The position numbers and the translations under genes were made by a program. The notes beneath the pieces are model-generated. The model saw nothing but the letters and a program-made list of their open reading frames with translations, searched no databases and was not told where the DNA came from. From Cellulomonas cellasea (GTDB lineage: Bacteria > Actinomycetota > Actinomycetes > Actinomycetales > Cellulomonadaceae): 64,000 nucleotides of DNA. Shown piece after piece: positions 50,184 through 58,302 of the stretch; positions within the stretch are counted from its first letter, which is position 1; each line of letters starts with the position of its first letter. The stretch lies in contig NZ_JAUDBQ010000009.1 in the NCBI RefSeq assembly GCF_030372105.1, positions 62,001 to 126,000 on the forward strand, written 5' to 3'.

Positions 50184-52105
50184 CCGCCCCGCTGCTGCTG
50201 GCTCCGCTGCCCAAGCACGTCGTTGAGGCGTGCGACCTGTCGCTGGCCCAGGCGACGAAGGTCGCGGAGGCGATCGTCGACACCACGGGTCTCGCGCACG
50301 CGTTCGAGTTCTCACTCACGGCCCGGACGGGCGCGCCACGGCAGGTGTCGTGGCGGACGCTGCTGGTCGTGTTCCTGACCGCTGGCATCCGAGGCGGTGA
50401 CATGCACCTGACGTTGGTGCAGAAGGTCGCCGCGGAGATGCTCCGTGACGGGCTGCTGCCCGCGAAGGTGTCGTACTGCCAGCTGTGGGACAACCTCGAC
50501 CACTTCACCACGGCCATGGATGCCGGCACGGTCGTCTCCGCGCACAACCACGAGTTCGACGTGAACCGAGTGACAGGCGAGCTCGCCGATTGCCCGGCCG
50601 GGTGCACGGGCGGTCGGACGATCACCCGCGAGCTGTTCGCCGCGCTGCTGCTGCAGGCGTCGGCGTTCCCCGCCGGGATACACCCGTCCACGACGGTGTT
50701 CGCTTTGGACTCCACGGACAAGGAGACGTGGGCGGCCCGCCGGTCCTGGGACAACCTCCCTGACATCGACCGATCGTCCGGTGCTGTCCACCCGAAGGAC
50801 GAGGGCGAGAAAGTCGAGTCGCATGACTCGTTCACCACCCCGGGCTGGCCGCTCCTCGGGTACGACGGCCGCGCCCAACACACGGTCGACACGGACGCAC
50901 GCGAGGGCTACCGGTCGGGCAAGAACCTGCGCCGCAAGGAGGTGTTCATCGGGTTCGACGAGCACATCGTCACGCAGGTCCCGGAGTTCGGTGCGGGCGA
51001 GCTCCCGCACACCGCACTGAGCTTGGTGACGGCGCCGGCCGGGTCGGACAAGGCCGCGGCCGGCATCCTCGCCCTGGACGCGCTACGAAACGTCGGGTAC
51101 GAGGTGTGTGAGCTGCTCTCCGACCGCGGGTACACGTACCTGGCCGCCGAGAAGTGGGCGAACGCCCTGCGTGCGCGTGGCGTGAAGCAGACTTTCGACC
51201 TCCACAAGAACCAGCGCGCCGTCCGACCAGGCCCGGTCATGGGATCCATCTGGGTCGACGGTGGCCTGTTCTCCGACGCGCTTCCGCAGCATCTGCGCAA
51301 CCTGCCCGGGTTCCGTCTGGGCATCTCGCTCGAGGACAAGATCGCCCTGCAGGCGAAGTACAACGAGCGCATCCCGTACTCCTTCGTCCCGTTCGGTGAA
51401 GTCGGCACCGCTCGTGGCACGCAGCGGTGGCGCGGCCCGGCGCTGCGCCGCCTGGTCCGGTGCGTCAACAACCCCGAGTCGATGCGCCTGGGCTACGACC
51501 GCCCGACCACCAGCTGCAAGGCGGCGTACACCGAACCGACCACCGGGAAGACCGTCGTCCCGTGCGGGTGCAGCAAGACCGTCACCGTGTCCTTCGACGA
51601 CTACGCCCGCGAACGTCAGGACGAACTGTTCGGCACGACGGACTGGGCCGCGTCCTACGGGCGACGTACCGCGATCGAAGCGCTCAACTCCGAGCTCCGG
51701 ACCCACCGCGGCATGAACTTCCGCCGCGACTGGTGCCGCGTCCGCGGCGCCGCACGCACGCATGCCCTTGTGACGTTCGGGCTAGTCGGCGTGAACGTCC
51801 GCATGCTCCGCGACTGGTACACGATGCGCGGCCAGGCCGACCCGTGGATGGTCGCCATTGGCGACACGACCGACCCGGACTTCTCCGCCATCCACGCTCG
51901 CCGCACCCCCCCACCCCGCAAGCGAGCGCTGCACGTGCGCGTCACCATCGGCGACATCCCTCGGCGCACCGAACCCCGACGCCGCTACCCGCTCGTCGCC
52001 AAGCACCACCGCGACGCGGCCAACATCCCCGTCCCGGCGGAGCCCGACGCCGCCGCAGCCAACCGCGACACCACCGCGGACACTCCGCCCGACCAGCCCG
52101 GCTAG
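50180..52105 (+). CDS. DDE-type transposase with Cys-rich insertion
   Basis: 641 residues. The likely catalytic triad is Asp177 (FALDSTDKETW), Asp315 (LLSDRGYTYL) and Glu500 (RRTAIEALNSELRTHRG), the IS4/IS1182-like D-D-E layout with the R..IE..xS.L signature. Between Asp315 and Glu500 is an insertion with CVNNPE, SCKAAY and PCGCSK, four cysteines that could bind zinc. N-terminal helical DNA-binding region (about 1-100). The last ~100 residues are Arg/Pro-rich. Translation is coupled to the upstream recombinase-fold gene. Its 3' part is duplicated as a relic at 21.95 kb. The exact IS family is not assigned. Confidence 0.75.
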   Translation: MTAPLLLAPLPKHVVEACDLSLAQATKVAEAIVDTTGLAHAFEFSLTARTGAPRQVSWRTLLVVFLTAGIRGGDMHLTLVQKVAAEMLRDGLLPAKVSYCQLWDNLDHFTTAMDAGTVVSAHNHEFDVNRVTGELADCPAGCTGGRTITRELFAALLLQASAFPAGIHPSTTVFALDSTDKETWAARRSWDNLPDIDRSSGAVHPKDEGEKVESHDSFTTPGWPLLGYDGRAQHTVDTDAREGYRSGKNLRRKEVFIGFDEHIVTQVPEFGAGELPHTALSLVTAPAGSDKAAAGILALDALRNVGYEVCELLSDRGYTYLAAEKWANALRARGVKQTFDLHKNQRAVRPGPVMGSIWVDGGLFSDALPQHLRNLPGFRLGISLEDKIALQAKYNERIPYSFVPFGEVGTARGTQRWRGPALRRLVRCVNNPESMRLGYDRPTTSCKAAYTEPTTGKTVVPCGCSKTVTVSFDDYARERQDELFGTTDWAASYGRRTAIEALNSELRTHRGMNFRRDWCRVRGAARTHALVTFGLVGVNVRMLRDWYTMRGQADPWMVAIGDTTDPDFSAIHARRTPPPRKRALHVRVTIGDIPRRTEPRRRYPLVAKHHRDAANIPVPAEPDAAAANRDTTADTPPDQPG

Positions 52106-52360
52106 ACCTCACCGGCGGCGGGGGCAACCACCCGCACGAACTGAACAGCACCACCAGCACAGCCCGCTGATCACCACGGTCAGCGGGCTCATCGGCATGC
52201 GCCCGCAAGCGCCATCGGACCCACGCGTCAGCATCTGAGCACGCCAGCGTGCTAGTAAAACCGCAGGTCAGGCCGACAAACAAGAAACCCCCGGCCGGAG
52301 TCACTCCGACCAGGGGTTACCTGAACTGCTCTGCCTGTCCTAGACGAACAAGCCCACGTG
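51450..52360 (+). repeat. Right copy of the island-flanking direct repeat
   Basis: Matches 21950-22566 in the same orientation; contains the transposase 3' end, the hairpin at 52161-52189, the hairpin at 52238-52253 and the terminator-like hairpin at 52286-52318. The identity ends at the CACGTG whose last two bases are the first two of the tRNA-Leu 3' end. Confidence 0.88.
52286..52318 (-). terminator. Terminator downstream of tRNA-Leu
   Basis: On the minus strand AACCCCTGG and CCGGGGGTT arms enclose a second stem (CGGAG/CTCCG) and are followed by TTTCTTGTTT. It lies 41 bp after the tRNA 3' end and probably terminates its transcript. The same structure occurs in the left repeat at 22490-22522. 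Confidence 0.65.
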
Positions 52361-52441
52361 CGCGAGGGGGGATTTGAACCCCCACGCCCTTTCGGACACT
52401 GGCACCTGAAGCCAGCGCGTCTGCCGTTCCGCCACTCGCGC
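52359..52441 (-). tRNA. tRNA-Leu, anticodon CAG
   Basis: 83 nt on the minus strand, 5' end at 52441. The acceptor stem GCGCGAG pairs with CTCGCGC, with discriminator A at 52359 and no encoded CCA. The anticodon loop is TTCAGGT inside the CTGGC/GCCAG stem, giving anticodon CAG (reads CUG). A long variable arm (GTCCGAAAGGGC) is typical of leucine tRNAs, and the T arm contains GGTTCAAAT. The element and the flanking repeat end exactly at its 3' end. Confidence 0.95.
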
Positions 52442-52811
52442 GTGCTGCAGAACATTATCACGATGCGGAGGGCCCTCTGATCACCCCCCGGGAGGCCCCG
52501 GACCACCAGCCCGTCTCGCTCCGTGGCGACGGGTTTCGGAGCCCCGGCCCTGGTCGGAGCGGTGGCGCGCCCGGGGTGCAGGCGGCTCTCAGGTTGGGCG
52601 GTGATCCTTGTCGCATGAGACTGACGTGCAGGTCATCACGTCGGCGATCGGGACATAGGGGGACACCTGCGCACAGCCCGCACGCCGCGGCGACCGGCGC
52701 TAGCGCACGACGCGGGCGCCAAGTGCCAGGCGAACGAGGGTTCTGGGCGGTGTCCGTGGATACGATCAAGCCCGACGACCAGCGTAGGAGCACCTGAAGG
52801 GAGGTGGAGGC
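52442..52811. other. Upstream region of the fha-pst-rod-pbp-pkn operon
   Basis: About 370 bp with no gene. It must hold the operon promoter. A GGATACGATC patch (TACGAT at about 52759) is a possible -10 box. A strong ribosome-binding site, AAGGGAGGTGG, ends five bases before GTG 52812. Confidence 0.5.
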
Positions 52812-53522
52812 GTGGGCATCCTCGACAAGTTCGAGCACTCTGTGGAGCGCGTGGTGAACAACGCCTTCGCCAAGGCGTTCCGTTCTGAGGTGAAGCCCGT
52901 CGAGCTCGCGAGCGCGTTGCGCCGTGAGGTGGACGATCGTGCTGCGGTGGTGGATCGCGACCGGACGGTCATCCCGAACGAGTTCACCATCGAGCTGTCC
53001 CCTGCTGACTATGAGCAGGTGGAGGCATGGGGCTCGGAGGCGCTGGCTGATGAGCTGGCGGCGAATGTCACGGAGCACGCGGCGAGCCAGCGGTACGCGT
53101 TCGTGGGCCCGGTGACTGTGACGTTCTTGGAGCATGAGGACCTGGAGACGGGCCGGTTCCGGGTGCGCAGCGCCACCATCCGCGGCGCGGTGGCCCCGGC
53201 GACCACGTCGGCGCCGAGCCCGCGGCATCCGCTGGTGGACATCGACGGCCAGCGGTATCTGCTGACGGGCCCGGTGACGGTGATCGGCCGGGGTTCCGAG
53301 GCGGACATCATCGTGGACGACCCGGGCGTCTCCCGTCGGCACCTGGAGATCCGGGTGACGCCGGAGGGCGTGGTGGCCAGCGACTTGGGCTCGACGAACG
53401 GGTTGTTCGTGGAGGGCCATCAGGTCCCGGCGGCGACGCTGCTCGACGGCAACACCCTCACGATCGGCCGCACCCGCATCATGTTCTGGACAGGCGAGTC
53501 GTCCGATGAGCTGGACGAGTGA
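52812..53522 (+). CDS. fhaA: FhaA: DUF3662 and FHA domain protein
   Basis: 236 residues from GTG 52812, with a very strong ribosome-binding site. The N-terminal DUF3662 domain (about 1-115; KFEHSVERVVNNAFAKAF, EFTIELSPADYEQVE) is followed by a C-terminal FHA domain (about 145-230; GRGSEADIIVDDPGVSRRH, GSTNGLFV). FHA domains bind phosphothreonine. In mycobacteria FhaA binds the pseudokinase MviN and is phosphorylated by PknB, linking kinases to peptidoglycan precursor export. The protein is shorter than the mycobacterial one because the central linker is short. First gene of the operon. Confidence 0.93.
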   Translation: MGILDKFEHSVERVVNNAFAKAFRSEVKPVELASALRREVDDRAAVVDRDRTVIPNEFTIELSPADYEQVEAWGSEALADELAANVTEHAASQRYAFVGPVTVTFLEHEDLETGRFRVRSATIRGAVAPATTSAPSPRHPLVDIDGQRYLLTGPVTVIGRGSEADIIVDDPGVSRRHLEIRVTPEGVVASDLGSTNGLFVEGHQVPAATLLDGNTLTIGRTRIMFWTGESSDELDE

Positions 53523-53531
53523 TCGGCCCGC

Positions 53532-54032
53532 ATGAGTGAGCTGACGGTCACGTTGCTGCGCGTGGGGTACTTGGTGCTCCTGTGGGTGTTCGTGCTGTCC
53601 GCGATCAGCGTGCTGCGCCGCGACTTGTACGGCACCAAGATCGTCGACCGGCGTGTCCGGTCCTCCCGTCAGCCGGCTGCGGTGAGCGCGGGCGGTGATG
53701 CGCCTCGCGTGGTGACCCCGTCCCGTGGCCGTGGGTCCGCCGGCCCGACGCGGCTGGTGGTGACTGAGGGCCCGTTGCGCGGCACGACGCTGCCGTTGGG
53801 CACGTCGTCGGTGCTGATCGGACGGGCGCCGTCGTGCACGCTCGTGCTGGATGACGACTACTCGTCGTCGCGGCATGCCCGGATCTTCCCCCAGGGCGAC
53901 CAGTGGTGGGTGGAGGATTTGGGCTCCACCAACGGCACTTTCCTCGGTGACCAGCGCGTCGACCAGCCCACTCCCGTGCCACCAGGTATGCAGGTGCGCG
54001 TGGGTCAGAGCGTGCTCGAGCTGCAGAGGTAG
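53532..54032 (+). CDS. fhaB: FhaB/FipA: membrane-anchored FHA protein
   Basis: 166 residues. One N-terminal transmembrane helix (VGYLVLLWVFVLSAISVL), a basic linker, and a C-terminal FHA domain (LIGRAPSCTLVLDDDYSSSRHA, GSTNGTFL) with the phosphothreonine-binding Arg, Ser and His. In mycobacteria this protein links FtsZ and FtsQ/PBPA under oxidative stress and is a PknA/PknB substrate. It begins 9 bp after fhaA. Confidence 0.92.
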   Translation: MSELTVTLLRVGYLVLLWVFVLSAISVLRRDLYGTKIVDRRVRSSRQPAAVSAGGDAPRVVTPSRGRGSAGPTRLVVTEGPLRGTTLPLGTSSVLIGRAPSCTLVLDDDYSSSRHARIFPQGDQWWVEDLGSTNGTFLGDQRVDQPTPVPPGMQVRVGQSVLELQR

Positions 54033-54038
54033 CCCCCG

Positions 54039-55337
54039 GTGTCTATCGCGCTGCGTTATGCGGCCAGGTCCGACGTCGGGCTGGTCCGCTCCAACAACCA
54101 GGACTCCGCCTACGCGGGGCCGCACCTGCTGGTGGTCGCGGACGGCATGGGCGGCCATGCGGGCGGCGATGTGGCGTCGTCGGTGGCGATCGCCGCGCTG
54201 GCGCCGTTGGACGGCGAGTCCCATGGGCCCGACGACGCGCTCGACGAGTTGGAGCGCGCGTTGGAGGCGGCGCGGGACGAGATTGTGGCGCGCACCCACT
54301 CCGACCCCGATCTGGCCGGGATGGGCACCACCGTCACGGCGATCCTGCGGGCGGGCAACAAGCTGGCGATGGTGCACCTGGGCGACTCGCGCGGCTATCT
54401 GCTCCGTGATGGCGCGTTGTCGCAGGTCACCACGGACCACACCTTTGTGCAGCACCTGGTGAACACCGGCAAGATCACCGCCGAGGAGGCGGAGCACCAC
54501 CCGCAGCGCTCGGTGGTGATGCGGGTGCTGGGCGATTTCGAGCCCGATGTCGCCCCCGACTTGTCGGTGCGCGAGGCGCGCCCGGGCGACCGGTGGCTGC
54601 TGTGCTCGGACGGGCTGTCCGGGTTCGTCAGCGCCGAGACCATCGCCGACACGATGCGCTCGCTCGAGGATGTCGACGCGTGCGCGGACCGCCTGGTGCA
54701 GCTCGCGCTGCGCGCGGGCGGCGGGGACAACGTGACGGTCATCGTCGCGGACGTGGTCGAGTTGGACGACGTGCCCGACGGCACCGGTCCCTCGACGGCG
54801 GCCAGCGTCGTCGGCTCCGCGGCCTCGACCCGGCACCGCCCCACGGCGGCCGCCGACGGCCCCGCGGCGCGTGCGGCCACCCTCAGCAAGCAGGCGGCGG
54901 CAGCGGCTGCCCGTGACGGCGACGAGGGCCACTCCGGCCCCGACCTCGACCCCGACGACGAGGACGCGCACCTCGACGACGACCCGGTGGACCCGGTCCG
55001 CCGGCGCCGGCGCCGCGTGGTGGGCTCCCTGTTCAGCGTGCTGCTGATCGGCCTGCTCGCGGGCGCCGGGTACCTCGGGTACCGCTGGACGCAGACGCAG
55101 TACTACGTGGGCGTCACCGACGATGTCGTGACGATCTACCGGGGCATCCCGCAGACCATCGGCCCCATCAAGCTGTCCACCGCGCTGGAGAGCTCCTCGA
55201 CGCACGTCAAGGAGCTGCCCGCGTACGTGCGCGACCGCCTGGACCAGACCATCCCCGCTGACTCGCTCGAGGACGCGCGCGACCGCGTGCGCAAGCTCGA
55301 GGACGACGCCCGCACAGCCTCGGTGGCGACCGGCTGA
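54039..55337 (+). CDS. pstP: PstP: PP2C-type Ser/Thr protein phosphatase
   Basis: 432 residues. The PP2C domain (1-240) shows all metal-binding motifs: VRSNNQDS, VADGMGGHAGG, LGDSRGYL, LCSDGLSG and GGGDNVTVIVAD. A charged, Asp-rich juxtamembrane linker, one transmembrane helix (LFSVLLIGLLAGAGYLGY, about residues 328-345) and an extracellular tail of ~85 residues follow. It reverses PknA/PknB phosphorylation on division and wall-synthesis proteins. It overlaps rodA by 1 bp. Confidence 0.95.
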   Translation: MSIALRYAARSDVGLVRSNNQDSAYAGPHLLVVADGMGGHAGGDVASSVAIAALAPLDGESHGPDDALDELERALEAARDEIVARTHSDPDLAGMGTTVTAILRAGNKLAMVHLGDSRGYLLRDGALSQVTTDHTFVQHLVNTGKITAEEAEHHPQRSVVMRVLGDFEPDVAPDLSVREARPGDRWLLCSDGLSGFVSAETIADTMRSLEDVDACADRLVQLALRAGGGDNVTVIVADVVELDDVPDGTGPSTAASVVGSAASTRHRPTAAADGPAARAATLSKQAAAAAARDGDEGHSGPDLDPDDEDAHLDDDPVDPVRRRRRRVVGSLFSVLLIGLLAGAGYLGYRWTQTQYYVGVTDDVVTIYRGIPQTIGPIKLSTALESSSTHVKELPAYVRDRLDQTIPADSLEDARDRVRKLEDDARTASVATG

Positions 55338-56845
55338 TGGCCACCGTCCAGCCGCACCGCGTCCGGCCGGGCAGGGGTATCGAGCTCGGCCTCCTCGCCC
55401 TCGCCCTCGCGATCGGCATCGCCGCGTACGCCCTGGTCGGCATCGGCGTGACGGGCGAGGTGCCGGCGGATGTCGTCGGGTACGGCATCGGCATGACGGT
55501 CCTGGGCTTGGGCCTGCATGTCGTGCTGAGGTGGCGCGCGCCGTATGCGGACCCCGTGATCATGCCGGCGGTCATGGCGCTCAACGGCATCGGCCTGGCG
55601 ATGATCTACCGGCTCGACCTCGCCGAGGACGCGTCGTTCGCGACCCGCCAGCTCGGCTGGACGGCTGTGTCGGTGGTGCTCGCCGGCGCGGTGATCGTGC
55701 TGCTGCGGGATCACCGCACACTGCGCCGGTACACGTACACCGCGATGATCGCCGGCCTCGTGCTGGTGGTGCTGCCGCTGGTGCCGGGCCTGGGCGCGCA
55801 GATCAACGGCGCGAACATCTGGATCCGCCTCGGCCCGTTCTCGTTGCAGCCCGCCGAGCTCGCCAAGATCGCGCTGGCCATCTTCTTCGCCGGGTACCTG
55901 GTGACCAACCGGGACACGTTGGCGCTGGCCGGCCCCAAGGTGCTGGGCCTGCAACTCCCCCGCATCCGCGACCTGGGGCCCATCATCATCGCGTGGGCGG
56001 CGTCGCTGGCCGTCCTGGTCTCCGAGCGCGACTTGGGCACCTCGCTGCTGTTCTTCGGGTTGTTCGTCGCGATGCTGTACGTCGCCACCGAGCGGCTGAG
56101 CTGGGTGCTCATCGGCCTGAGCATGTTCGTCGTCGGCGCGGGCGTCGCCGCCACCACGTTCCCGCACGTCGGGGCCCGTTTCGACGTGTGGCTCAACGCC
56201 TTGGACAACGACATCTACGCCCGGGCGCCCGGCGGTTCATTCCAGCTTGTGGGCGGGCTGTTCGGCCTGGCCAGCGGCGGGCTGTTCGGCACCGGCTGGG
56301 GCGCCGGCCGCCCTGACCTGGTCCCCTACGCGGAGTCCGACTTCATCGTGGCGTCGCTCGGCGAGGAGCTGGGCCTGACGGGCGTCCTCGCGATCCTGCT
56401 GGTGTACCTGGTGCTCGCGGAGCGCGGCATGCGCACCGCCATCGGCGTGCGGGACGGCTTCGGCAAGCTCCTGGCGGGCGGCCTCGCGTTCGTCGTCGCG
56501 TTCCAGTGCTTCGTGGTGGTGGGTGGGATCACCCGGATCATCCCGCTCACGGGCCTGACCACGCCGTTCCTCGCCTACGGTGGGTCCTCTCTGCTCGCCA
56601 ACTGGATCATCGTCGCGCTGCTGCTGCGTATCTCGGATGACGCCCGTCGTCCCGCGGCTGCGGTGCGGGGACCGCAGAGCGGACCTCCCGCCACCCCGCC
56701 GCAGGGCTCCCCGAGCCCGATCAGGGTGGGCGGGTCGACGAGCCCGGCGCGGCCGCCACTGTCCGCGCGCGACGCGGGCACGCCCGGCGCGTCGGACACC
56801 CGGCCCACCGAACGGATCGACGAGATGCGAGGTGATGACGCATGA
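55337..56845 (+). CDS. rodA: RodA/FtsW-family peptidoglycan glycosyltransferase
   Basis: 502 residues with about ten transmembrane helices and the SEDS signatures NGANIWIRLGPFSLQPAE, ERDLGTSLLFFGLF, and near the C-terminus GLTTPFLAYGGSSLLANW. SEDS proteins polymerise lipid II and work with a class B transpeptidase, here the adjacent PbpA. A Pro-rich cytoplasmic tail of ~70 residues follows the last helix and may be a regulatory target of the kinases. Confidence 0.94.
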   Translation: MATVQPHRVRPGRGIELGLLALALAIGIAAYALVGIGVTGEVPADVVGYGIGMTVLGLGLHVVLRWRAPYADPVIMPAVMALNGIGLAMIYRLDLAEDASFATRQLGWTAVSVVLAGAVIVLLRDHRTLRRYTYTAMIAGLVLVVLPLVPGLGAQINGANIWIRLGPFSLQPAELAKIALAIFFAGYLVTNRDTLALAGPKVLGLQLPRIRDLGPIIIAWAASLAVLVSERDLGTSLLFFGLFVAMLYVATERLSWVLIGLSMFVVGAGVAATTFPHVGARFDVWLNALDNDIYARAPGGSFQLVGGLFGLASGGLFGTGWGAGRPDLVPYAESDFIVASLGEELGLTGVLAILLVYLVLAERGMRTAIGVRDGFGKLLAGGLAFVVAFQCFVVVGGITRIIPLTGLTTPFLAYGGSSLLANWIIVALLLRISDDARRPAAAVRGPQSGPPATPPQGSPSPIRVGGSTSPARPPLSARDAGTPGASDTRPTERIDEMRGDDA

Positions 56846-58302
56846 ACACCCCTCTGCGACGTCTGTCGCTGGTCGTCGTGACGATGTTCCTCGCGTTGAT
56901 GGTCGGCACCTCCTGGGTGCAGTTCGTGCAGGCCGACGCGTTGAACAACGACTCCCGCAACGTGCGGACGCTGTACCGCGAGTTCGGCAACCCGCGTGGC
57001 CCGATCATCGTGGCCGGCACACCCATCGCGTGGTCGGAGCCGGTGGACGACGCGTTCGGGTACCAGCGCATCTACGCCCCCGGCGCGATGTACTCCAACG
57101 TCACGGGGTTCTACTCGATCGTCAACGGCCGCACGGGCATCGAGTCGGCCGAGAACGACGTGCTGACCGGCAGCTCCGACTCGCTGTTCCTCAGCCGCAT
57201 CCAGGACCTCATCACCGGCAAGCAGCCGCAGGGCTCGTCGGTGGAGCTCACGTTGAACCCGGCGGCGCAGCAGGCGGCGTGGGACGCGCTGGGCGACCAG
57301 GTGGGCGCCGTGGTGGCCCTCGACCCGACCACGGGCGCCGTGCTGGCCCTCGTCTCGACGCCGGGCTTCGACCCGAACTCGCTGGCCACGCATGACACCG
57401 CGGCGGCCAGCACCGCGTACAAGGATCTCAACGCCGCCGCGAACGACCCGCTGGTGGACAAGGCGATCAGCGGCAAGACGTACCCGCCGGGGTCCACGTT
57501 CAAGCTGGTCACGGCCGCTGCGGCCCTGGAGAGCGGCCAGTACTCCGCCGACACCGTTCTCGCGGCCCCTGACGTGTTGTCGCTGCCGCAGACCACCGCC
57601 ACGATCGGCAACTACGGTGGCGCGTCCTGCGGCTCGGGCGGCCAGACGACCCTGTCCGACGCGCTGCGCGTGTCCTGCAACACCGCGTTCGCGCAGCTCG
57701 GCATGGACCTGGGCGCCGACGCGCTCCGCGAGCAGGCGGAGAAGTTCGGCTTCTCCACCCCGCTGAGCATCCCGATGAAGGTCACCGAGAGCTACTTCCC
57801 GCCGAATGAGGACCTCGACCCGGCGAAGCTCGCCAAGTCGGCGATCGGCCAGCAGGACGTGCGGACCACCCCCATGCAGATGGCGATGGTCTCCGCGGCG
57901 ATCGCCAACGGCGGCAAGGTCATGACGCCGTACACGGTGGCCACGGTCCGCACCGCCGACTTGGACGTCATCTCCGAGACCGAGCCGTCGGTGTTCTCCA
58001 CGGCCATCTCCGCCGGGACCGCCTCGACGCTGCGGGACATGATGGTCTCCGTCGTGGACAGCGGCACCGGCACCGCCGCGAAGATCCCCGGCGTGCAGGT
58101 CGCGGGCAAGACGGGCACCGCGGAGACCACCGCCGAGCAGTCGCCGCACGCCTGGTTCACCGGCTTCGCCCCGGCGAACGACCCGAAGGTCGCCGTCGCG
58201 GTGATCGTCGAGCACGGCGGCAGCACCGGCAACGAGGCCACCGGCGGCAAGGTGGCGGCGCCCATCGCCAAGGCAGTCATGCAGGCGGTGCTGGGCCAAT
58301 GA
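56842..58302 (+). CDS. pbpA: PbpA: class B penicillin-binding protein (transpeptidase)
   Basis: 486 residues; overlaps rodA by 4 bp. N-terminal membrane anchor (LSLVVVTMFLALMVGTSWV), then a PBP-dimer-like region and the transpeptidase domain with SxxK in PPGSTFKLV, SxN in RVSCNTAF and KTG in VAGKTGTAET. It cross-links peptidoglycan outside the membrane, partnered with RodA. In mycobacteria PbpA is needed for septation and is regulated by PknB. Confidence 0.95.
   Translation: MNTPLRRLSLVVVTMFLALMVGTSWVQFVQADALNNDSRNVRTLYREFGNPRGPIIVAGTPIAWSEPVDDAFGYQRIYAPGAMYSNVTGFYSIVNGRTGIESAENDVLTGSSDSLFLSRIQDLITGKQPQGSSVELTLNPAAQQAAWDALGDQVGAVVALDPTTGAVLALVSTPGFDPNSLATHDTAAASTAYKDLNAAANDPLVDKAISGKTYPPGSTFKLVTAAAALESGQYSADTVLAAPDVLSLPQTTATIGNYGGASCGSGGQTTLSDALRVSCNTAFAQLGMDLGADALREQAEKFGFSTPLSIPMKVTESYFPPNEDLDPAKLAKSAIGQQDVRTTPMQMAMVSAAIANGGKVMTPYTVATVRTADLDVISETEPSVFSTAISAGTASTLRDMMVSVVDSGTGTAAKIPGVQVAGKTGTAETTAEQSPHAWFTGFAPANDPKVAVAVIVEHGGSTGNEATGGKVAAPIAKAVMQAVLGQ

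Larger units (their letters stand above)
49224..52358 (+). mobile_element. Two-gene mobile element next to tRNA-Leu
   Basis: Comprises the degenerate recombinase gene, the overlapping DDE transposase gene and ~250 bp of hairpin-rich 3' DNA. The right boundary is defined by the end of identity with the 21.95-22.57 kb copy, exactly where the tRNA-Leu acceptor end begins. The left boundary is uncertain (somewhere in 48.8-49.2 kb). A second, deleted copy of the right half shows the element has moved or duplicated. Confidence 0.65.
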
